Source: Pseudomonas sp. GM79
GTDB lineage: Bacteria > Pseudomonadota > Gammaproteobacteria > Pseudomonadales > Pseudomonadaceae
DNA length: 55,754 nt
NCBI RefSeq assembly: GCF_000282495.1
Contig: NZ_AKJE01000088.1
Coordinates: 1 to 55,754 of the forward strand
Direction of reading: 5' to 3'
The position numbers and the translations under genes are program-made. Position 1 is the stretch's first letter. Every line of letters begins with the position of its first letter. Shown piece after piece: positions 42,010 to 50,493 of the stretch. The notes beneath the pieces are model-generated. The model did no database searches. It saw nothing but the letters and a program-made list of their open reading frames with translations, and was not told the origin of the DNA.

Positions 42010-43914
42010 ATGGCCACTCCCAGCGCTAGCTCTTATAACGCAGACGCCATCGAAGTCCTCTCGGGCCTCGACCCGGTGCGCAAACGCCCCGGCATGTACA
42101 CCGACACCAGTCGGCCGAACCACCTCGCCCAGGAAGTCATCGACAACAGCGTCGACGAAGCCTTGGCCGGACATGCGACATCGGTGCAGGTCATCCTGCA
42201 TGCCGATCATTCCCTGGAAGTCAGCGATGACGGCCGTGGCATGCCGGTGGACATTCACCCTGAAGAGGGTGTGTCGGGTGTCGAGCTGATCCTCACCAAG
42301 CTTCATGCGGGCGGCAAGTTTTCCAACAAGAACTACCAGTTCTCCGGCGGTCTGCACGGGGTGGGTATTTCTGTGGTCAACGCCTTGTCGACCGAAGTCC
42401 GGGTGCGTGTAAAACGCGACGGCAACGAATACCAGATGACTTTCGCTGACGGTTACAAGAAAACCGAGCTGGAAGTGATCGGCACCGTCGGCAAGCGCAA
42501 CACCGGCACCAGCGTGTTCTTCGCGCCGGACCCGAAGTATTTCGATTCACCGAAATTCTCCATCAGCCGCCTCAAGCACGTGCTCAAGGCCAAAGCCGTT
42601 CTGTGCCCGGGGCTGCTGGTCAGTTTTGAAGACAAGGCCACCGGCGAGAAAGTCGAATGGCATTACGAAGACGGCCTGCGCTCCTACCTGGTGGACGCGG
42701 TCAGCGAATTCGAACGCCTGCCGGACGAGCCGTTCTGCGGCAGCCTGGCCGGTAACAAAGAAGCGGTCGATTGGGCGTTGCTGTGGTTGCCCGAAGGCGG
42801 CGACAGCGTTCAGGAAAGCTACGTCAACCTGATCCCGACAGCCCAGGGCGGTACGCACGTCAACGGTCTGCGTCAGGGCTTGCTCGATGCGATGCGCGAG
42901 TTCTGCGAGTTCCGCAGCCTGTTGCCGCGCGGTGTGAAGCTGGCGCCGGAAGATGTCTGGGAGCGCATCGCGTTCGTTCTATCGATGAAAATGCAGGAAC
43001 CGCAATTCTCCGGCCAGACCAAGGAACGCCTGTCTTCCCGTGAAGCGGCGGCGTTTGTTTCCGGTGTGGTCAAGGACGCCTTCAGCCTGTGGCTCAACGC
43101 CCACCCGGAAACCGGCATGTTGCTGGCGGAACTGGCGATCAACAACGCCGGCCGTCGTCTGAAGGCCAGCAAGAAGGTCGAGCGTAAGCGCATTACCCAA
43201 GGTCCGGCATTACCGGGCAAACTCGCCGACTGCGCCGGGCAGGACCCGATGCGTTCCGAGCTGTTCCTGGTGGAAGGTGATTCCGCCGGCGGTTCGGCCA
43301 AGCAGGCGCGGGACAAAGAATTTCAAGCGATCCTGCCATTGCGCGGCAAGATTCTGAACACCTGGGAAGTCGACGGCAGCGAAGTGCTGGCCAGCCAGGA
43401 AGTGCACAACATCGCCGTGGCCATCGGTGTCGATCCGGGCTCGACGGACATCGCCCAGCTGCGTTACGGCAAGATCTGCATCCTCGCCGACGCCGACTCC
43501 GACGGTCTGCACATTGCCACGTTGCTGTGCGCTTTGTTCGTCCAGCATTTCCGCCCGCTGGTGGATGCCGGTCACGTCTACGTCGCCATGCCGCCGCTGT
43601 ACCGTATCGACCTGGGCAAAGAAATTTACTATGCCCTGGACGAAGCCGAGCGCGATGGCATCCTCGATCGTCTGGTAGCCGAGAAGAAACGCGGCAAACC
43701 ACAGGTCACCCGATTCAAAGGTCTGGGTGAAATGAACCCGCCGCAGTTGCGCGAAACCACCATGGACCCGAACACGCGGCGTCTGGTGCAGTTGACGCTG
43801 GAAGATTTCGACGCGACCTCGGAAATGATGGACATGCTGCTGGCGAAAAAACGCGCTGGCGATCGCAAGTCCTGGCTGGAGTCCAAGGGTAACCTGGCCG
43901 AGGTTCTGGGCTGA
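42010..43914 (+). CDS. parE: DNA topoisomerase IV subunit B
   Basis: 634 residues. GHKL ATPase domain with VIDNSVDEALAG, DDGRGMPVDIHPEEGVSG and GGLHGVGISVVNAL; TOPRIM motifs EGDSAGGSAKQARDK and DADSDGLHI. Decatenates chromosomes with ParC. ATG at 42010 is preceded by AGGCGGACGAGACCCC. The start of the next gene overlaps its stop by one base (TGATG). Confidence 0.97.
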   Translation: MATPSASSYNADAIEVLSGLDPVRKRPGMYTDTSRPNHLAQEVIDNSVDEALAGHATSVQVILHADHSLEVSDDGRGMPVDIHPEEGVSGVELILTKLHAGGKFSNKNYQFSGGLHGVGISVVNALSTEVRVRVKRDGNEYQMTFADGYKKTELEVIGTVGKRNTGTSVFFAPDPKYFDSPKFSISRLKHVLKAKAVLCPGLLVSFEDKATGEKVEWHYEDGLRSYLVDAVSEFERLPDEPFCGSLAGNKEAVDWALLWLPEGGDSVQESYVNLIPTAQGGTHVNGLRQGLLDAMREFCEFRSLLPRGVKLAPEDVWERIAFVLSMKMQEPQFSGQTKERLSSREAAAFVSGVVKDAFSLWLNAHPETGMLLAELAINNAGRRLKASKKVERKRITQGPALPGKLADCAGQDPMRSELFLVEGDSAGGSAKQARDKEFQAILPLRGKILNTWEVDGSEVLASQEVHNIAVAIGVDPGSTDIAQLRYGKICILADADSDGLHIATLLCALFVQHFRPLVDAGHVYVAMPPLYRIDLGKEIYYALDEAERDGILDRLVAEKKRGKPQVTRFKGLGEMNPPQLRETTMDPNTRRLVQLTLEDFDATSEMMDMLLAKKRAGDRKSWLESKGNLAEVLG

Positions 43915-44903
43915 TGCGATTTGGCTGGGCCCTGGCGTGTGCGTTGCTGCTGACCTCGATAACGGTTTCGGCGGAGCCTGCACCCGAGCTGCGCCTGTTG
44001 TCCGAGCATGCCGTCGACGGCATGCGCGGCGGCAATCTGTCGGGGCTGGCCCAGTGCGGCAAGGATCTGTGGACCGTTTCGGATCGTGACGATGATCAAA
44101 TCTATCGCCTCGACACCCGCAACACCACCTGGCAAGCCGAAACCGTGCGCATCGACGCACCCCTGGTGCCCGACAGCGGTTTACCCTGGGGCTTGCGTTC
44201 GCGGACTTGGGCGGCATCGTTCGTGCGGGGCGGGGACCTGGATTTCGAAGGCATCACCTGCGACAGCGCTGGCAATCGTTACATAGTCAGCGAAGCACAC
44301 GCCGCGGTGTTGCAAGTTCCGCCAATCGGGCCTGCGTCCTGGCTGAAAATCTCGCCGATGCTGGTACGCGAAGCACGGGCGAGCGGTATGTTGCTGCACT
44401 TCAATGCATTGTTTGAAGGGCTGGCGATCAATCCGGCCGGTGACACGCTGTGGCTGGCCGCCGAACGTGAGCGCCGGGGTTTGCTGCTGATCAAGCGCCA
44501 GCAAACGGTCTGGGACTGCAACGGTAGATGTGTGTTGCTGAGTGAGGCTGGGGTGGAAATGCAGCCAGCGCAATTTCCCAAGGCCAAAGCGCGCTCCCGG
44601 GATTTTGCCGATCTGTCATTGTTCGACGGCAAGCTGTTTACCCTTGAGCGCAATGCCTTTCAGGTTTGCCGTCGCGATGCGGCGACGGGCGAAGTCGAGC
44701 GCTGCTGGTCGTTTGCCGCCGAGGCCTTGCAGGAAAACCGTCGTTATTCGCAGCCCTTTGGGCTGGCGGAAGCGTTGATCGTGGACGCCGATGGCGCCTG
44801 GATCGGTATCGACAACAATAATGGTGCGCGCGTCGACGGCGAGAAACGCCCGATTGTCTGGCGCTTTGCCGCGCCTGAAGGTGGCTGGAGTGCCAAGCCA
44901 TGA
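43914..44903 (+). CDS. Exported phytase-like/esterase-like protein
   Basis: 329 residues with a signal peptide (ALLLTSITVSA, cut before EPAP), so periplasmic. Matches the 'esterase-like activity of phytase' (PF13449) beta-propeller-like family: NLSGLAQCGKDLWTVSDRDDDQIYRL, DLDFEGITCDSAGNRYIVSEAHA, FEGLAINPAGDTLWLAAERERRG. PA4966-like. Coupled to parE (TGATG) and the next gene (ATGA). Enzymatic role unproven. Confidence 0.85.
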   Translation: MRFGWALACALLLTSITVSAEPAPELRLLSEHAVDGMRGGNLSGLAQCGKDLWTVSDRDDDQIYRLDTRNTTWQAETVRIDAPLVPDSGLPWGLRSRTWAASFVRGGDLDFEGITCDSAGNRYIVSEAHAAVLQVPPIGPASWLKISPMLVREARASGMLLHFNALFEGLAINPAGDTLWLAAERERRGLLLIKRQQTVWDCNGRCVLLSEAGVEMQPAQFPKAKARSRDFADLSLFDGKLFTLERNAFQVCRRDAATGEVERCWSFAAEALQENRRYSQPFGLAEALIVDADGAWIGIDNNNGARVDGEKRPIVWRFAAPEGGWSAKP

Positions 44904-45421
44904 GTCAACAGCCGCCGGGCAAACGCGCCGGTCGGGTGTTGATGGTGTTGGCCTGGTGCGCCGCGCTGTTTCTGGCAACGCGGTTTTTCGCTCAGTGGGA
45001 GGCGCGCCAGCAAAATCCCAATACTGTCGTCAGCTCCGAGCAGGGCCAAGGTTTTATCGAAGTGAAGCTGATCAGCAACAGCCAGGGGCATTTTATTGCC
45101 ACTGGCCAGATCAACGGCCAGCCGGTGGAGTTCATGCTCGATACCGGTGCGACCGACGTGGCGATCCCGGCCGAAATGGCCGAGCGACTGAAACTGGAAA
45201 AAGGCTTCGGGGTGACCCTGAGCACGGCCAATGGCTTGAGCGAGGGCTATCGAACCCGCCTCGACCGCCTGCAATTGGGCGACATCGTGCTGCGTGACGT
45301 TCGCGCGCTGGTGGCGCCCGGTTTGCACGGCAATCAGGTGCTGCTCGGTATGAGCGCACTGAACAAACTTGAATTTACCCAGCGCGGTGGCACCATGCTG
45401 CTGCGCCAGACAACGAACTGA
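44900..45421 (+). CDS. Membrane-anchored retroviral-type aspartic protease
   Basis: 173 residues: one N-terminal transmembrane segment (VLMVLAWCAALFLATRFF) and a clan AA protease domain with FMLDTGATDVAIP as the catalytic Asp-Thr-Gly, and the closing strand VLLGMSALNKLEF. One half-molecule, so the active form would be a dimer, probably periplasmic. PA4965-like. Ten bases before parC; the conserved place between parE and parC is of interest. Confidence 0.88.
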   Translation: MSQQPPGKRAGRVLMVLAWCAALFLATRFFAQWEARQQNPNTVVSSEQGQGFIEVKLISNSQGHFIATGQINGQPVEFMLDTGATDVAIPAEMAERLKLEKGFGVTLSTANGLSEGYRTRLDRLQLGDIVLRDVRALVAPGLHGNQVLLGMSALNKLEFTQRGGTMLLRQTTN

Positions 45422-45431
45422 TGAGGCCCGC

Positions 45432-47699
45432 ATGAGCGACTCCCTTGATCTCAGCCTGGACGGTGTAGAACGCCGGTCACTGGCTGACTTCACCGAAAAT
45501 GCCTACCTCAACTACTCCATGTACGTGATCATGGACCGTGCCCTGCCGCATATCGGCGACGGCCTGAAACCGGTACAGCGGCGCATCATCTATGCGATGA
45601 GCGAGTTGGGGCTGGACGCCGATTCCAAGCACAAGAAATCGGCGCGTACCGTCGGTGACGTGCTCGGTAAGTTCCACCCGCACGGCGACTCGGCGTGCTA
45701 CGAAGCCATGGTCTTGATGGCCCAGCCGTTCAGCTACCGCTACACGCTGGTCGACGGCCAGGGTAACTGGGGTGCGCCGGACGATCCGAAGTCCTTCGCC
45801 GCCATGCGTTACACCGAGGCGCGGCTATCACGTTATTCCGAAGTGCTGCTCAGCGAACTGGGCCAGGGCACTGCGGATTGGGGCCCGAACTTCGACGGCA
45901 CGCTGGAAGAGCCTTTGGTGTTGCCGGCCCGTTTGCCGAACATCCTGCTCAACGGCACCACCGGTATCGCCGTGGGCATGGCCACCGACGTACCGCCGCA
46001 TAACCTGCGCGAAGTCGCGACCGCTTGCGTGCGCTTGCTGGACGAGCCGAAAGCCACGGTCGAGCAGCTCTGCGAACACATCCAGGGCCCGGATTACCCG
46101 ACCGAAGCAGAAATCATCACGCCGCGCGCCGACCTGCTGAAAATCTACGAAACTGGCAAGGGCTCGGTGCGCATGCGCGCCGTGTACCACATTGAAGACG
46201 GCGACATCATTGTCACCGCGCTGCCGCACCAGGTCTCCGGTGCCAAGGTGCTGGAACAGATCGCGGCCATGATGCAGGCCAAGCCGTCCAAGGCCCCGCA
46301 GATCGCTGACCTGCGCGACGAGTCCGACCACGAAAACCCGTGCCGGATCGTGATCATTCCCGGTGCGCGCAAAAACTTCGATCACGACGCGCTGATGCAG
46401 CACCTGTTCGCCAGCACAGAGCTGGAGTCGAGCTACCGGGTCAACATCAACATCATCGGTCTGGATGGCAAGCCGCAGTTGAAAAACCTGCGGGCCTTGC
46501 TGGTCGAGTGGCTGGAGTTCCGGGTGCAGACCGTGCGTCGTCGTCTGCAATTCCGCCTGGACAAGGTTGAGCGTCGCCTGCACCTGTTGGACGGTTTGTT
46601 GATCGCTTACCTCAATCTGGATGAAGTGATTCACATCATCCGCACCGAGGAACACCCGAAAGCCGCACTGATCGAGCGTTTCGCCCTGAGCGAAATCCAG
46701 GCCGATTACATCCTCGACACCCGTTTGCGTCAGTTGGCGCGACTGGAAGAAATGAAGCTGCGTGCCGAGCAGGATGAACTGCTCAAGGAGCAAGCCAAGC
46801 TGCAAGCCCTGCTGGGCAGCGAAGCCAAGCTGAAAAAGCTGGTACGCACCGAGCTGATCAAGGACGCCGAAACGTATGGCGACGACCGTCGCTCGCCAAT
46901 CGTCGAGCGTGCAGAAGCCAAGGCCTTGACCGAGCACGATCTGCTGCCGAACGAGAAAGTGACCGTAGTTCTGTCGGAAAAAGGCTGGGTTCGCTCTGCC
47001 AAGGGGCACGAAATCGACGCCACCGGGCTTTCCTACAAGGCCGGGGATGGTTTCAAGGCCTTAGCGCCCGGTCGCTCCAACCAGTTTGCAGTGTTTATCG
47101 ACTCCACGGGTCGCAGCTATTCGGTGGCTGCACATACGCTGCCATCGGCCCGCGGCCAGGGCGAACCGCTGACCGGCCGCCTGACGCCGCCGCCAGGGGC
47201 GAGTTTCGAATGCGTGCTGATGCCTGAAGACGATTCGCTGTACGTGATCGCCTCCGACGCCGGTTACGGATTCGTGGTCAAGGGTGAAGACCTGCAAGCC
47301 AAGAACAAGGCGGGCAAGGCCCTGTTGAGTTTGCCGAACAACGCCAAAGTGATTCTGCCGCGTCCGGTAGCCGATCGTGAGCACAACTGGCTGGCCTCGG
47401 TGACCACCGAAGGTCGGCTGCTGATTTTCAAAATCAGCGATTTGCCACAATTAGGTAAAGGAAAAGGGAATAAGATCATCGGGATTTCCGGTGAACGTGT
47501 TGCCAGTCGCGAAGAATATGTCACGGACATTGCCGTTTTGCCGGAGGGTGCCACTTTGGTGCTGCAGGCCGGAAAACGTACCTTGTCACTGAAGGCGGAC
47601 GACCTCGAACACTACAAAGGTGAGCGTGGACGTCGCGGTAACAAACTGCCACGTGGCTTTCAGAGGGTTGATGCGCTGTTCGTCGAAAACCTCAATTAG
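45432..47699 (+). CDS. parC: DNA topoisomerase IV subunit A
   Basis: 755 residues. Breakage-reunion domain with the active-site Tyr in AAMRYTEARLS; the quinolone-resistance region reads HPHGDSACYEAMVLMAQPF with Ser and Glu at the usual positions, as in sensitive strains. C-terminal beta-pinwheel ends in GRRGNKLPRGFQ. Pairs with ParE 1.5 kb upstream in the same unit. ATG at 45432; a longer frame from 45369 is inside the previous gene. Confidence 0.97.
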   Translation: MSDSLDLSLDGVERRSLADFTENAYLNYSMYVIMDRALPHIGDGLKPVQRRIIYAMSELGLDADSKHKKSARTVGDVLGKFHPHGDSACYEAMVLMAQPFSYRYTLVDGQGNWGAPDDPKSFAAMRYTEARLSRYSEVLLSELGQGTADWGPNFDGTLEEPLVLPARLPNILLNGTTGIAVGMATDVPPHNLREVATACVRLLDEPKATVEQLCEHIQGPDYPTEAEIITPRADLLKIYETGKGSVRMRAVYHIEDGDIIVTALPHQVSGAKVLEQIAAMMQAKPSKAPQIADLRDESDHENPCRIVIIPGARKNFDHDALMQHLFASTELESSYRVNINIIGLDGKPQLKNLRALLVEWLEFRVQTVRRRLQFRLDKVERRLHLLDGLLIAYLNLDEVIHIIRTEEHPKAALIERFALSEIQADYILDTRLRQLARLEEMKLRAEQDELLKEQAKLQALLGSEAKLKKLVRTELIKDAETYGDDRRSPIVERAEAKALTEHDLLPNEKVTVVLSEKGWVRSAKGHEIDATGLSYKAGDGFKALAPGRSNQFAVFIDSTGRSYSVAAHTLPSARGQGEPLTGRLTPPPGASFECVLMPEDDSLYVIASDAGYGFVVKGEDLQAKNKAGKALLSLPNNAKVILPRPVADREHNWLASVTTEGRLLIFKISDLPQLGKGKGNKIIGISGERVASREEYVTDIAVLPEGATLVLQAGKRTLSLKADDLEHYKGERGRRGNKLPRGFQRVDALFVENLN

Positions 47700-47713
47700 G
47701 CGTCCTAGAGCGC

Positions 47714-47741
47714 TCGATCTACGATTTAAAGCGTAGATCGA
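47714..47741 (+). terminator. parC hairpin
   Basis: Ten-bp perfect stem TCGATCTACG/CGTAGATCGA with loop ATTTAAAG, 15 bases after the parC stop. No clear T-run follows, so it is a weak intrinsic terminator or 3'-end-protecting hairpin. Confidence 0.5.
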
Positions 47742-47875
47742 CGCTTTGCCGCTGGAGTCGGAACGCATATTCACGGATGATATGGCCTTTCAAGCGCCGG
47801 CGTAGCCGAGCGTTCTTCATATTTTTTGAGTATTTTCACTGTGGTTAGCCTTGTGGCAGCCACCTGGATGGGACG

Positions 47876-48589
47876 ATGACTGCTCTGCGCCTTCCTTTTA
47901 TTTTGATGCTCGCCGGCGTACTTGGCCTGGCGGGTTGCAGCGTTCACCAACCGGTGTCGCTGTATCAGCTGGACAGCGGAAGTCCGGCTCAGCCTGCGCA
48001 AAGCGCTGGCATGGCGGTATTGCTGGGCCCGGTAACGGTTGCCGACTACCTGCAACGCGAAACCTTGTTGCAGCGTCAGCCCGATGGCAGCCTGCAAGCT
48101 TCGGCTGATGGTCGTTGGGCGGGTAGCCTGTCGTCCGATATCGATCAGCTGTTGCTGCGTCAGGTCGCCGGCCATCTGGACAGCCAGCGCGTTGTCCTGG
48201 CACCGGCGACATTAGGCTTCACGCCGGATGTTCAGGTGCTGCTGACGATCACGCGTCTGGACTCGGGTGCATCGCAACCGGCGATCCTTGATGCCCAATG
48301 GCGGCTGATTGACCGTCGTGGTCAGGTGCGTGATAACCGCATCATTCATCTGCAGGAACAGCACACCGGCGGGACTGCGGCTCAGGTTCAGGCTCAGGGT
48401 GTGTTGCTGCAGCGTCTGGCCGAGCAGCTGTCGACGGCGCTCAAGCCACTGGCGAACCAGCCGCCGATCGCCGAAGCACCTCGCAAGCCAGCTGCCAAAC
48501 CTGTGACACCGGCAGCAGAACCGGAGAAGCAGCCGAAAATCCCGATGGCTTCGCCGATTCGCACGGATATGGAAGTGTTCAGGTTCTAA
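47876..48589 (+). CDS. PqiC/DUF330-like lipoprotein
   Basis: 237 residues. Lipobox LGLAGC (lipidated Cys21), then SLYQLDSG, VLLGPVTVADYLQRETLL, LDAQWRLIDRRG and an Ala/Pro-rich tail. The ABC-type transport auxiliary lipoprotein family (PqiC/YmbA) works with MCE/PqiAB proteins in lipid transport between membranes, yet no pqiA or pqiB is nearby. A Pro/Ala-rich C-terminal extension of about 40 residues follows the core. Transcribed alone, with a strong terminator behind it. Confidence 0.8.
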   Translation: MTALRLPFILMLAGVLGLAGCSVHQPVSLYQLDSGSPAQPAQSAGMAVLLGPVTVADYLQRETLLQRQPDGSLQASADGRWAGSLSSDIDQLLLRQVAGHLDSQRVVLAPATLGFTPDVQVLLTITRLDSGASQPAILDAQWRLIDRRGQVRDNRIIHLQEQHTGGTAAQVQAQGVLLQRLAEQLSTALKPLANQPPIAEAPRKPAAKPVTPAAEPEKQPKIPMASPIRTDMEVFRF

Positions 48590-48602
48590 GCCTGGATTGA
48601 TC

Positions 48603-48637
48603 CGAAACAAGGCCCGCGTAGATGCGGGCCTTGTCGT
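48603..48637 (+). terminator. Terminator of PqiC-like gene
   Basis: ACAAGGCCCGC / GCGGGCCTTGT, 11-bp stem with a six-base loop, followed by CGTTTC. Confidence 0.8.
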
Positions 48638-48678
48638 TTCTGCAGGTTGGAGATCTTCGGTGCTGCTGCCGGCCTCTT

Positions 48679-48763
48679 CGCGGGCAAGCCCGCTCCCACA
48701 TTTACCGCTGCGAATACAAATTTTGTGTACGACACGCACACTGTGGGAGCGGGCTTGCCCGCG
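48679..48763. repeat. REP pair, family A variant (inverted)
   Basis: Copies at 48679-48700 and 48742-48763 (CCCGCG variant), with the ACAAATTTTGTGTACGAC loop. Confidence 0.9.
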
Positions 48764-48785
48764 ATAGCGTCCGAACAGGCAACAA

Positions 48786-48826
48786 AAAGCCCGCAGACGA
48801 TCACTCATCTGCGGGCTTCTTTACAG
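48786..48826. terminator. Bidirectional terminator
   Basis: AAAAAGCCCGCAGA ... TCTGCGGGCTTCTTT: 10-bp stem with A-run and T-run at its two sides, between the PqiC-like gene and the convergent minus-strand gene. Confidence 0.8.
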
Positions 48827-48838
48827 CAAGGCTAAGGC

Positions 48839-50359
48839 TTACGCCCGGCGTTCGTGCATCCGCGCCAGTTGCCGTTCCAGCATCGACGGATAAGGCTCCA
48901 TCAAGCGCTCTACGCAACATGCACCTTCAGGGCTTGCGATCGGGCGGATTCGCGCACGCTGGCGAATCAGCGCGTCGTCACTGATCTTGCGCTCAACCAG
49001 CAGCAGGTTGCGGCTGTGTTGCGACAGGGCCAGTGCATCCTGAGCGGTTTCAGTCAGCAGCAAGTCGATCTGGCTCAAGCCGAACAACTCGTCACCCAGC
49101 GTCAGACCCAGCTGCAATTGCAGGGTGATGCCGCTGTCGGCGACTTCGATCTGCAACTGATGACCCAGGGCGCGCAGCAACTCGCCGCAGCAGATGGCGT
49201 TGGTCAGGTAATCGTCGCCGCTGTCTTCGGTGTGGAACAGCATCAGCGTGCTGCCATCATTCAATGTGTGCAGTTCGCTCTGGTAAAGCGACGCAGCCTG
49301 ATCGAGGCAATCGCGGTAGCGCTTCAGCAGCTCTTCCAGGCGTGCGCGGGGCAGGCGGCGCAGCTGATCTTGTGCGCCCAGTTGCACGGCCAGTACTGCG
49401 CTGTGCTGCGGCAGATTCGATACCTGCGGCTTTACGACTGGTTTCGGTGCGCTGTCTGTCGCGTCGTCACGCAGATCGGCAAACGGATCTTCGTCATCAT
49501 CGTCTTCAACGGTGCTGACAATGCGCCGCGGCGCAGGCTTGAGGCCGGCTACAGGCTTGGTTTCATCGAAACTTGGATCACGCAGGTTGCGCACTTCGAA
49601 GGCCGGATCGGTTTCGTCGTCGTAATCGCTGTCGTCGAACTCAGGTTCTGGCACGGGCTCGGCAGGCTCCGGTGCGAAATTGGCGTGCAGCTGACGAGCG
49701 AGGTCGCCGACCTCATCCTGGCGCTCGGTGGCCGGGGTGTATTCGTCGATATTGCGCAGCCATACCCGCAGCTGCAGCAGCGGCGTGGAGATATTGCGCC
49801 CCAGGCGCAGGCTCAAGGCCAGGGACAGCGCCAGCAGAATCGCACTCAGGATGCCCATGCTTTGCAGGCTGATGGTCATCGGCTGCTGGAACTGATCCAT
49901 GTCCAGGCTGATGCGCAGTTGCCCGGCAGTCACATCCTGGAAAGTGATTTTGCTCTGGTACATGCCTTCGGCTTCGCCCAACAGGCCGTGCTTGGGGCGC
50001 TGACCGGCTTCGGCGAGGATACGGTTATCCACGCTGTAAATGGCCGCGTGAGCCACCAGTTTGTTCTTGGTCAGGTTGTTGAGCAGCACATTCAGGCTGA
50101 GGATGTCATTGGACACCAACAGCTCCGTGGCCGAGGTCGCGGTCTGGGTGGTCAGGCTTTCGCCCAGGGCATCCGCCTGCTCGTGCATGGCCTGCTTGAA
50201 CTGCAAACCCATCACGCAGGCATAGATCACCAGGGCCAGAGCGACCAGGATCACGTTATGGCTGGCAATGCGCAATGCGATCGGCACACGGCGATGACGC
50301 AGTGCCCGGAAGATCAGCAGAAAGAAGTTATCGGTTTTTACTGGCGTGGGCCGGTTCAC
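48839..50359 (-). CDS. SMP_2/AhpA-like membrane protein with extra cytoplasmic domain
   Basis: 506 residues, two membrane helices (about 33-53 and 167-187) flanking a periplasmic region of about 110 residues, then an acidic Asp/Glu-rich linker (about 235-300) and a C-terminal domain (about 310-480). The N-terminal half fits the SMP_2 (YtjB/AhpA) family, whose gene also diverges from serB in E. coli. The C-terminal half has cyclase-homology-like strands (LNDGSTLMLFH, LQLGLTLGDELFGL) without a complete set of metal Asps. PA4961-like. GTG start at 50359. A minus-strand promoter TTGACG-16-TATACT lies at 50417-50395. Confidence 0.8.
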   Translation of the reverse strand: MNRPTPVKTDNFFLLIFRALRHRRVPIALRIASHNVILVALALVIYACVMGLQFKQAMHEQADALGESLTTQTATSATELLVSNDILSLNVLLNNLTKNKLVAHAAIYSVDNRILAEAGQRPKHGLLGEAEGMYQSKITFQDVTAGQLRISLDMDQFQQPMTISLQSMGILSAILLALSLALSLRLGRNISTPLLQLRVWLRNIDEYTPATERQDEVGDLARQLHANFAPEPAEPVPEPEFDDSDYDDETDPAFEVRNLRDPSFDETKPVAGLKPAPRRIVSTVEDDDDEDPFADLRDDATDSAPKPVVKPQVSNLPQHSAVLAVQLGAQDQLRRLPRARLEELLKRYRDCLDQAASLYQSELHTLNDGSTLMLFHTEDSGDDYLTNAICCGELLRALGHQLQIEVADSGITLQLQLGLTLGDELFGLSQIDLLLTETAQDALALSQHSRNLLLVERKISDDALIRQRARIRPIASPEGACCVERLMEPYPSMLERQLARMHERRA

Positions 50360-50394
50360 TTGAGCTCGGCTCTTTGTCCGTGAAGTTGACGCGC

Positions 50395-50422
50395 AGTATA
50401 GCGACAGGCCCTAGGCCGTCAA
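50395..50422 (-). promoter_or_regulatory. Promoter for the SMP_2/AhpA-like gene
   Basis: On the minus strand, TTGACG (50417-50422), 16-base spacer, TATACT (50395-50400), about 30 bases upstream of the GTG start. The best sigma-70 match in this window. Confidence 0.7.
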
Positions 50423-50457
50423 AGCGCTCGCGGTGCCCGATGGTCACTGAAAATGGG

Positions 50458-50463
50458 TAGAAT
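50458..50463 (+). promoter_or_regulatory. serB -10-like element
   Basis: TAGAAT followed by GCGG, 30 bases before the serB TTG; -35 not convincing. The opposing promoter lies about 40 bases away. Confidence 0.4.
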
Positions 50464-50493
50464 GCGGTTTTTTTCCACCTGCGGGGGTGCGCC

